From Oscillospiraceae bacterium (lineage in GTDB: Bacteria; Bacillota; Clostridia; UBA1212; UBA1255): a stretch of DNA of 40,529 nt. A program made the translations under genes and the position numbers. Where the stretch lies: NCBI GenBank assembly GCA_015069165.1, contig SVJD01000017.1:1-40529 (forward strand), read 5' to 3'. Below are positions 34,724 to 40,529 of the stretch, piece after piece. Numbering within the stretch: position 1 is the first letter of the stretch; each line of letters begins with the position of its first letter. The notes under the pieces are model-generated. The model was given only the letters and a program-made list of their open reading frames with translations. It made no database searches and was not told where the DNA came from.

Positions 34724-35872
34724 TTACAAAAGTGACTTATACAAAGCTGTAATTTCTTCTATGCCTGTATCTCTGGGATTGCCGGGACGGCAAGCATCAT
34801 CATAGGCAGATTGAGCAAGGAACGGAACATCCTCAGCTTTTACGATTTCCTTGAGGTCTGCCGGAATTCCCACATCAGCCGATAGTTTTTTAACTGCATT
34901 TATGGCAGCCGCGCGATATTCAGTCTGCGACATTTTTTCCGTACCCTCGACACCCATTGCTTGAGCAATATATTTGTATTTGTCGCCTGTTTCGGGAGCG
35001 TTGTACTCCATAACAGTGGGAAGAATTATGGCATTTGCAACACCGTGGGGAGTGTCATAGAGCGCACCCAAAGGATGAGCCATTGAGTGAACGATACCAA
35101 GACCTACATTAGAAAAGCCCATTCCGGCAACATACTGGCCAAGCGCCATTCCCTCGCGGCCTTCTTGTGTGTTTTCAACTGCACCGCGAAGCGATTTTGC
35201 AATAATTTCGATTGCTTTTAAGTGGAACATATCAGAAAGTTCCCAAGCACCTTTTGTTATATATCCCTCGATTGCGTGCGTAAGAGCATCCATTCCCGTA
35301 GCTGCTGTAAGACCTTTTGGCATGGTCGCCATCATATCGGGGTCAACGATTGCTACAACGGGGATATCGTGCACGTCAACGCAAACCATTTTGCGATTCT
35401 TTTCTACGTCAGTAATAACGTAATTTATTGTTACCTCTGCGGCAGTACCTGCTGTTGTGGGAACTGCGATTATGGGAACGCATTTATTCTTTGTGGGAGC
35501 AACGCCCTCTAAACTTCTTACATCGGCAAACTCTGGATTATTTATGATGATACCTACTGCTTTTGCAGTATCCATTGAAGATCCGCCGCCGATTGCTACT
35601 ATACAGTCAGCGCCCATAGCCTTGTAAGATTGTACACCGTTTTGAACATTCTCGATCGTCGGATTGGGTTTTATGTCAGAAAATACCTCGTATTTGATGT
35701 TTGCAGCATCTAAAACGTCAGTAACTTTTTTTGTTACACCGAATTTTATAAGGTCGGGGTCAGATGCTACGAAAACCTTTTTGAAACCTCTTGCGACAAT
35801 TTCTGTCGGAATGTTCTGAATAGCACCGCTGCCGTGGTACGATGTTTCGTTTAAAACAAATCTGTTAGCCAT
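34724..35872 (-). CDS. fucO: Lactaldehyde reductase / 1,2-propanediol oxidoreductase
   Basis: A 382-residue iron-containing group III alcohol dehydrogenase. It should reduce L-lactaldehyde to 1,2-propanediol, the last step of anaerobic fucose or rhamnose use. Length and motifs match E. coli FucO: GGGSSMDTAKA (nucleotide loop), TTAGTAAEVT, and the iron ligands in GMDALTHAIEGYITKGAWEL (Asp, His) and HSMAHPLGALYDTPHG (two His). Other alcohol substrates are possible. GAGGAGG lies upstream of the ATG; TATACT (35906-35911, minus strand) is a possible -10 with a poor -35. No fucose genes are adjacent. It is convergent with the cell-wall enzyme gene. Confidence 0.92.
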   Translation of the reverse strand: MANRFVLNETSYHGSGAIQNIPTEIVARGFKKVFVASDPDLIKFGVTKKVTDVLDAANIKYEVFSDIKPNPTIENVQNGVQSYKAMGADCIVAIGGGSSMDTAKAVGIIINNPEFADVRSLEGVAPTKNKCVPIIAVPTTAGTAAEVTINYVITDVEKNRKMVCVDVHDIPVVAIVDPDMMATMPKGLTAATGMDALTHAIEGYITKGAWELSDMFHLKAIEIIAKSLRGAVENTQEGREGMALGQYVAGMGFSNVGLGIVHSMAHPLGALYDTPHGVANAIILPTVMEYNAPETGDKYKYIAQAMGVEGTEKMSQTEYRAAAINAVKKLSADVGIPADLKEIVKAEDVPFLAQSAYDDACRPGNPRDTGIEEITALYKSLL

Positions 35873-35941
35873 ATATAGAGTCCTCCTCGTTTAAATAGTG
35901 GCATAAGTATACCACAAAAAGAGAATAAAATAAAGAGCGCA

Positions 35942-36196
35942 TTAAACGACAATTTCTTCTCCGTATTCGTAAAGAATATCGCTTGGTAAGTCAATATAAT
36001 CATTCCAATATATTACAGTTCGGCTCTCGTCTAGCTGGACGTGTTGCCATAAATTGGGTATTGCTACCAAATCATCATAACCGGGCAGCTTATCTATATC
36101 ATCTTTCATGTTGTATTTGACGGTTTTGTTGTCATCAAATGTAACCAACAACGAAAAATCATCCAAAGGTTTTATTTCTTTTATTCGAATAATCAT
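35942..36196 (-). CDS. DUF2442 domain protein
   Basis: An 84-residue protein of the DUF2442 family (IIRIKEIKPLDDFSLLVTFDD ... YWNDYIDLPSDILYEYG, given in parts). No function is established that I know of. I start at ATG 36196, with AGAAAGG upstream; in-frame ATG 36265 lies inside the upstream gene. It lies 29 bases after the DUF4160 gene on the same strand, the common arrangement for this pair, which resembles a toxin-antitoxin or small regulatory module. There are 69 bases to fucO. Confidence 0.78.
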   Translation of the reverse strand: MIIRIKEIKPLDDFSLLVTFDDNKTVKYNMKDDIDKLPGYDDLVAIPNLWQHVQLDESRTVIYWNDYIDLPSDILYEYGEEIVV

Positions 36197-36225
36197 ACGT
36201 ATTAACCTTTCTTTTAAAAAAATTC

Positions 36226-36477
36226 TTAAAGAGGGGGTAATTTTCTTATAATTTGCTCTTTCCACATCTTTATAAGCTCATCTTGATGCGCAGCAAGCCA
36301 TTCTTTTGTGAGTTCTTGCGCCTTTTTTGGTAAATCACCCGTGGTCATTTCGAGTGTTTTTAAGTCGAAAATTCCTACACATTCACCATATAATACATGA
36401 ACATGACCGGGTTCGTGTTCTTTTGGCTTAAAAAACATTTTAATTATTATTCCATAAAACCTACTTATTTCAGGCAT
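36226..36477 (-). CDS. DUF4160 domain protein
   Basis: An 83-residue protein starting MPEISRFYGIIIKMFF, then EPGHVHVLYGE, the DUF4160 signature with its His pair. AAAGGAGAGG precedes the ATG. Function is unknown; genes of this family often precede a DUF2442 gene, as here. Whether the pair is a toxin-antitoxin unit cannot be decided from sequence. Confidence 0.82.
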   Translation of the reverse strand: MPEISRFYGIIIKMFFKPKEHEPGHVHVLYGECVGIFDLKTLEMTTGDLPKKAQELTKEWLAAHQDELIKMWKEQIIRKLPPL

Positions 36478-36503
36478 TGAAAACCTCTCCTTTACATGTG
36501 TTA

Positions 36504-36532
36504 ATTATATGCTATTTTGCGGATATAATCAA
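36504..36532 (-). promoter_or_regulatory. Promoter of the DUF4160-DUF2442 pair
   Basis: On the minus strand TTGATT (36532-36527), 17-bp spacer, TATAAT (36509-36504), about 27 bases before the DUF4160 start. Confidence 0.75.
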
Positions 36533-36585
36533 ATTTTTGTTGTTATTTCCCGAAAAAAGAAAAAGTTATTATGAAATGACGATAA

Positions 36586-36620
36586 CAAAAAAGCGGAAGT
36601 TCTGAATCAGAACTTCCGCT
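36586..36620 (-). terminator. Intrinsic terminator of tRNA-Leu(CAA)
   Basis: On the minus strand AGCGGAAGTTCTG, loop ATT, CAGAACTTCCGCT, then T6. The 13-bp perfect stem begins six bases after the tRNA. Confidence 0.93.
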
Positions 36621-36626
36621 CAATTT

Positions 36627-36711
36627 TGGTGCTGGTGGTCGGACTCGAACCGACATGGATCGCTCCGCATGATTTTGAGTCATGTGCGTCTGCCAATTTC
36701 GCCACACCAGC
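36627..36711 (-). tRNA. tRNA-Leu (anticodon CAA)
   Basis: On the minus strand GCTGGTG (36711-36705) pairs with CACCAGC (36637-36631), followed by ACCA; the CCA is encoded. The anticodon stem CATGA/TCATG encloses CTCAAAA with anticodon CAA, reading UUG. The T-arm contains GTTCGAG, and the variable arm is long, as expected for leucine tRNA. Confidence 0.97.
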
Positions 36712-36737
36712 ATAGCCTGTGTCTTGAAGACTTGGCT

Positions 36738-36766
36738 ATTATACAACAAAATTTCAATTGTTGCAA
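36738..36766 (-). promoter_or_regulatory. Promoter of tRNA-Leu(CAA)
   Basis: On the minus strand TTGCAA (36766-36761), 17-bp spacer, TATAAT (36743-36738), about 27 bases before the tRNA. Confidence 0.8.
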
Positions 36767-36801
36767 TACGCAATTTTTGAAAATTGCAAAATTTTTAAAA
36801 T

Positions 36802-39738
36802 TTATTTTATATTACAGTTTGTAATATAAACTCCGATTGTTTCTTCGTAGTTACATTCCACGCCGATGTGGTACAAACCGCTTTCGGGAACTGTAAAAGT
36901 AAGTTCTCCTTTAACCCAATCTTTTCCTTTCAAGTAACCGACAGTAGGTGCATTTACTTGCGCTTTTGCAATGTTTTTGCCGGTTGCGGCATCGTTTATG
37001 AAAGGATAGAAAAGACCTTTTGCCTTATAATCAAATTCAAAAGTATGAGTTCCTTCTTCTAAATACAATCCCTGATAAAGTGTACAAGGCTCGCCTTCGG
37101 AAGGTACTATGCAAGCACAGGCATCGCCCAAAAGGGAAATTTGCGAAACACAATCAGGCTTATTGTAAGACCAGTTGGAAAGTCCTGTTACCCAACCCTC
37201 GTTACGCTCCGCAGGACGTCTGAGGAAGTTGCCGTATTCGAAATTTGACGGACTCTTGTAGCCGATGTCATTAAGACAGTTTGTAATTCTTAAAGGCGAA
37301 ATGCCAACAGGGCTCTTCATTTCACAGTCGTGAATGTAAAGGTCTTTAACAGGGGAGAAGTCGTCCTTTTCGGTAGAGTCGAAAGGAACTTTGCCGTAAT
37401 ACGGATTGTCTGTCCAACCGCCGATAGAAAGGCGTCCTTCCAAAATAGTATCAAAAATGTGAATACCATTTATTTCCTGCTTTGACAAATCCGGTCCGTC
37501 TGTTCCCCATGTACAGAATGAAATTGCGCTCGCTGTAAATGTATAACAGTTAAACATAGAATGTGAAAGCTCAATGTTGTGCGTACCGCGGTCTGTTCCG
37601 GGATGGTTAAATGCCCAAAGCACATCTCTCGGGTCGTTATAGTTAGAAGAAAGACAAAGTCCGTCATCGTTAGTATTCAAAATCGCTCTTGTTATTTTAA
37701 TTCCGTCAGAACCCAAAGGCCAGAAGCCGTCGGCACCGGTGCATTTTGCTTCATCAGCAAAGATATTACCCAAGAAACCGCCCTTGTTTCCGAAAAGACA
37801 GAAATAAAGGCCGCTTGAACGAATGACTTTCAAATCGCTTACTTCGAAATGGTCAACATTTATAATAGCAACAGGGCACACGTGAATTCTGTCGCAACAA
37901 CCGATGCAGACATTATCTCCGATGAATTTGAAATAACCGTCTTCGCTGGCACTTTCTGTGTCGCACATACGAAGCATTCCGGGACCTGTGAGTTTTACAT
38001 ATTTCTTACGGAATGCGTATATCATCGGCATATTTCCTGTTGTGTGGTTAGCCGGCCAGTTAACACCTGTCATTGAAACGTTGTGTCCGAATCTGGGAAG
38101 CTCGTTGTAATACGAGATGTCATCAGCTTGCCACAAAATGGCATTTTCGGCAATGTGAAGCTCTACATAACTTTGTAAAACGAGATTTGTTACAATATAT
38201 CTCTTGCCGTACTGGCTGTTGTCGCCGGGAACGATAACAGTACCGCCGCCTTGACTTGCAACTCTGTTAATGGCAGCTTGTATTGCCTTTGTATCATCTG
38301 TAAATCCGTCGCCTTTTGCACCGAATTCGGGGTCTGTAACGCATACGGAATATTCAGGCAATTCAAACTCATAAGGATTCTCGCCGCAGTGGTCGCGCCA
38401 GTTGGAAATAATTATTCTTTCGTCAAATTTATGATATGTGCCGTCGCCGTTGTGAACAAGTCCCAAGAACTGTGAAGCAATTCTTGTGGTTTTAGGCTTT
38501 TTCATATTTGTCGTGAGTTTGATTTCGGAAGACTCTGCAACGCCGCTGCACACACATTCCAATTCTGCTAAATTTTCGTGAATTACAGCAGGGAATACCT
38601 CGTAAATTTCAACTTTTTTGCCTATGTATTCAGGCTTGATTTTGCAAGTGAAATATACTGTTTCGCTGTCCGCAGTACAAGATGTAAAGTAACCTGAAAC
38701 AGGCTCGATTTTCTTTTCTTGCTCGAAAGCCAATTTGTAAATCTTTATTGAACCTTTGCTTGAAAGAGGTGCAATTTTAATTCCCGTCAATCTGCCTGTG
38801 TATTTTTCGTGGTCAGAAAGATTTAAAAATACTGTTTGAGCTGATGTGAGTCCGTTTAAAGAGAATAATTTTGTTTTATCTTCGGAAAATTCGTTCTCGG
38901 AATCAGTTTTGAAGTATACTTTTATGTCTTCTTCGTCCTTATCTGACTCTATTCTCATTACGAGAGTATTTTTAATGGGGAGGAAAACATCACAGATTGT
39001 TTGCGCCGCATCAGTCATATCAGGGAAAGTAAGTGAAGAATTTTCGCCGAATTCATAATTCAAAGTGTCGTTTTCATGAATAACGCTGCCGTTTTCAACA
39101 CTGAACAAACATTCCATGCCGCTGCCTTTGAAAGTGTAGTCAACTGACATTCCGCAAAAAACAGAATCCAATTTGCAAACATTTTGCCAAGCGGGTGCAG
39201 GCTCTGTAATCAAGTACTCGAAAGTAATCTTGTCTACTGCATTAAGAATTGCTTCTCCTGCGAAGTTTGCAAAAATTTTGTTGAAACCGTAATCAGTAAG
39301 CTGTATTGTGCGTTTTGACTGTAAATCGCCGGAATGGATAATTACCGTGATATATGAGCAATTAACCAAAAGCGGGTCGGGCTTTTCTACGAAATATTTA
39401 TTTTCCTTAACTTCGCTGAAATATTTATCGGTATTCTCTCCGTCATAAGCAGAAAACGCAAAAGAAAGCATCGGAGTAGATGTCATATCTTGCGCTTTGT
39501 CGAAATTGTAAGCAAAAATCATAGGCTCGGCTACATTTCCGTCGGAAATCAATCTGAGTGCGTGAGTTCCCACAGAAACGATGTCTTGAGGTATTTCCTG
39601 AATGCTTTTTGCTTTGAAACCTTTTATGAGGTCTACTTTATTTACTTGCTCTGCATCTGAAAAAGAAATGAGCTCTTTTTTGTTCATTATATAAAGGCGC
39701 CTGTTAGAGAGCGAGTCTTTTGAAACTTCTATTTTCAT
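36802..39738 (-). CDS. Large GH28/pectate-lyase-superfamily protein, apparently intracellular
   Basis: The 978-residue protein has an N-terminal beta-rich region of unknown type (1-460), a right-handed beta-helix domain (about 465-850) and a C-terminal carbohydrate-binding-like sandwich (about 870-978, ending TFTVPESGLYHIGVEC). The helix opens with FGAKGDGFTDDTKAIQAAI, the standard start of GH28/pectate-lyase-3 domains. GADGFWPLGSDGIKI and NTNDDGLCLSS (about 690) look like the acidic active-site segments of polygalacturonase-type enzymes, but the usual GHG and RIK motifs are not clear, so the reaction is uncertain. There is no signal peptide and there are about 29 cysteines, which suggests the cytoplasm. 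The start has ACGGAG about 13 bases upstream. Confidence 0.78.
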   Translation of the reverse strand: MKIEVSKDSLSNRRLYIMNKKELISFSDAEQVNKVDLIKGFKAKSIQEIPQDIVSVGTHALRLISDGNVAEPMIFAYNFDKAQDMTSTPMLSFAFSAYDGENTDKYFSEVKENKYFVEKPDPLLVNCSYITVIIHSGDLQSKRTIQLTDYGFNKIFANFAGEAILNAVDKITFEYLITEPAPAWQNVCKLDSVFCGMSVDYTFKGSGMECLFSVENGSVIHENDTLNYEFGENSSLTFPDMTDAAQTICDVFLPIKNTLVMRIESDKDEEDIKVYFKTDSENEFSEDKTKLFSLNGLTSAQTVFLNLSDHEKYTGRLTGIKIAPLSSKGSIKIYKLAFEQEKKIEPVSGYFTSCTADSETVYFTCKIKPEYIGKKVEIYEVFPAVIHENLAELECVCSGVAESSEIKLTTNMKKPKTTRIASQFLGLVHNGDGTYHKFDERIIISNWRDHCGENPYEFELPEYSVCVTDPEFGAKGDGFTDDTKAIQAAINRVASQGGGTVIVPGDNSQYGKRYIVTNLVLQSYVELHIAENAILWQADDISYYNELPRFGHNVSMTGVNWPANHTTGNMPMIYAFRKKYVKLTGPGMLRMCDTESASEDGYFKFIGDNVCIGCCDRIHVCPVAIINVDHFEVSDLKVIRSSGLYFCLFGNKGGFLGNIFADEAKCTGADGFWPLGSDGIKITRAILNTNDDGLCLSSNYNDPRDVLWAFNHPGTDRGTHNIELSHSMFNCYTFTASAISFCTWGTDGPDLSKQEINGIHIFDTILEGRLSIGGWTDNPYYGKVPFDSTEKDDFSPVKDLYIHDCEMKSPVGISPLRITNCLNDIGYKSPSNFEYGNFLRRPAERNEGWVTGLSNWSYNKPDCVSQISLLGDACACIVPSEGEPCTLYQGLYLEEGTHTFEFDYKAKGLFYPFINDAATGKNIAKAQVNAPTVGYLKGKDWVKGELTFTVPESGLYHIGVECNYEETIGVYITNCNIK

Positions 39739-39780
39739 ATCTTTTTATCTCCGTTTCGTTTAGAATTATATATTGTCAAT

Positions 39781-39809
39781 ATTATATCAGTGCAAAGCAA
39801 TAAACGCAA
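39781..39809 (-). promoter_or_regulatory. Possible promoter of the GH28-like gene
   Basis: On the minus strand TTGCGT (39809-39804), 17-bp spacer, TATAAT (39786-39781), about 43 bases before the ATG. The -35 is partial. Confidence 0.5.
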
Positions 39810-39830
39810 CTGATAAAAGCATAATATAAG

Positions 39831-40133
39831 GACGGAAGCCCTCCCGTCTCTCGCCAAAGTGATAAAGTAATAATTGTAAAAAGCAGTAGATGGAGCGGGA
39901 TTTTGTCTCAAAACGAAAAACGAGACAAAAAGTGCCGCACCACTGATTGGGGATTTTGTCTCAAAACGAAAAACGAGACAAAAAGCACCGCAACGCTGAT
40001 TGGGAGTTTTGTCTCAAAATCAAAAACGAGACAAAAAGCACCGCAACGCTGATTGGTGATTTTGTCTCAAAATCAAAAACAAGACAAAAAGTGCCGCGTC
40101 GCCAATTGTTTTCTAAAAGAAAGGTGTCTTGCG
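39831..40133 (+). repeat. Tandem hairpin-repeat array, locus C (four units, 53-bp period)
   Basis: After GACGGAAGCCC (39831) and GATAAAGTAATAATTG (39861), four hairpin units start at 39901, 39954, 40007 and 40060, exactly 53 bases apart. Each has arms TTTTGTCTC and GAGACAAAA (AAGACAAAA in the fourth) around a 12-base A-rich loop, then AAG[CT][AG]CCGC and a short spacer, CTGATTGG in units 1 to 3. The array ends with TTTTCTAAAAGAAAGGTGT (40109-40127), then the purE promoter. Translations such as SQNEKRDKKHR from this stretch are artefacts, because 53 is not a multiple of three. Confidence 0.9.
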
Positions 40134-40166
40134 ACAGACAGCTGTCGGAATAAGGGGTTGTTTTGA

Positions 40167-40195
40167 TTGACAAAAATCGGTTGTTTTGATATGAT
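40167..40195 (+). promoter_or_regulatory. Promoter of purE
   Basis: TTGACA (40167-40172), 17-bp spacer, TATGAT (40190-40195). Start near 40202, 33 bases before purE. Confidence 0.8.
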
Positions 40196-40234
40196 TGCAG
40201 ATAGTAAATTTTCTAAGGAGAGCAAGTTTTTATC

Positions 40235-40529
40235 ATGGAAAAAATGCAAAATAAAACAGCTAAAACAGTTAAAGCACTTGTTGTTATGGGCAGCGATTCC
40301 GACTATGCAGTTATGAAGGATTGCTTGACCACATTAAAAAAGTTTGACATTGAATATGAGTGTGTTGTTTGTTCGGCACACCGTACTCCCGAAAAGTCTC
40401 GTGAGCTTGCAAAATCAGCTCAGAAAAAAGGCTTTTCGTGTATTATTGCAGCAGCAGGCAAGGCAGCACACCTTCCCGGCGTAATTGCGGCATATACTAC
40501 ACTTCCTGTTATCGGAGTACCGATTAAGA
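40235..40529 (+). CDS. purE: N5-carboxyaminoimidazole ribonucleotide mutase PurE, 3' partial
   Basis: The frame opens at ATG 40235 (CTAAGGAGAG upstream) and runs off the window after about 98 codons. PurE converts N5-CAIR to CAIR in purine synthesis. After a 14-residue leader come [27 protein letters not shown] and [20 protein letters not shown], the class I PurE motifs for the phosphate and carboxyl groups. Full proteins have about 160 residues, so roughly the last 60 are outside. It is probably the first gene of a purine operon. Confidence 0.94.
   Translation, partial: MEKMQNKTAKTVKALVVMGSDSDYAVMKDCLTTLKKFDIEYECVVCSAHRTPEKSRELAKSAQKKGFSCIIAAAGKAAHLPGVIAAYTTLPVIGVPIK

Noticed and set aside
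39901-40110. CRISPR-like array
   Set aside because: The whole 53-base unit is conserved, including the short stretch between hairpins; there are no unique 30-base spacers and no cas genes. It is a tandem hairpin repeat.
39947-40153. Small basic peptide encoded across the repeat units
   Set aside because: The same repeat is read in three different frames in turn because the period is 53; there is no ribosome site and no constraint on codons.
40430-40480. Lys in [11 protein letters not shown] of PurE as a defect
   Set aside because: This position varies in the family, and the remaining substrate-binding motifs are intact.

Overview
The window is AT-rich chromosomal DNA from a low-GC Gram-positive bacterium, most likely a member of the Clostridia. 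The evidence is consensus TTGACA/TATAAT promoters, purine-rich Shine-Dalgarno sites, TTG and GTG starts, rho-independent terminators after most units, and a rimP-nusA-ylxR-infB-rbfA-nrnA-truB core. A clostridial long-form HflX and a Gram-positive secreted RHS protein agree with this. The sugar genes (GH4 alpha-galactosidase, FucO-type reductase, GH28-like protein, DUF4432 mutarotase-like protein) suggest a user of plant or host glycans, plausibly in the gut; that habitat is inference.

Layout: 1-2.4 kb holds the end of a DUF4432 gene, tRNA-Leu(GAG) and melA. 2.4-4.4 kb is a BlaI/BlaR1-type sensor-repressor operon with a third, anchored protein and no beta-lactamase. 4.4-8.2 kb has a degenerate hairpin-repeat array in front of a large secreted phosphodiester-glycosidase/ricin-lectin protein. 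8.3-21.3 kb is one long co-directional run of twelve genes for translation and RNA: ribosome maturation, NusA, IF2, nanoRNase, TruB, a GT2-GtrA membrane glycosyltransferase, a MinD-like ATPase, HflX, YigZ and the tRNA nucleotidyltransferase. Most are coupled by overlaps or short gaps, and a promoter followed directly by an intrinsic hairpin stands before rimP. 21.3-23.2 kb holds mscL (-), a PspA-like protein (+) and a HAD phosphatase (-).

23.6-30.4 kb is an accessory RHS locus. It has a secreted 1823-residue RHS/YD-repeat protein without the usual RHS C-terminal tip, an overlapping candidate immunity gene, a strong terminator and a decayed fragment of a second RHS gene. 30.4-34.7 kb has another hairpin repeat, mnmA, yebC, and a membrane-anchored enzyme joining an L,D-transpeptidase to a D,D-carboxypeptidase. 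On the minus strand, 34.7-39.7 kb carries fucO, a DUF4160-DUF2442 pair, tRNA-Leu(CAA) and a large cysteine-rich GH28-like protein. The window ends in purE, preceded by a regular four-copy array of the hairpin repeat.

The most unusual points are: (i) a dispersed hairpin repeat family at three loci, each just upstream of a promoter, with a 53-bp period and paired-base changes that keep the stem; (ii) a complete JAMM/RadC-like metal-binding motif in the N-terminal extension of HflX; (iii) the RHS remnant/immunity arrangement; (iv) the LD-transpeptidase/DD-carboxypeptidase fusion; and (v) a possible transcription attenuator in front of rimP-nusA.
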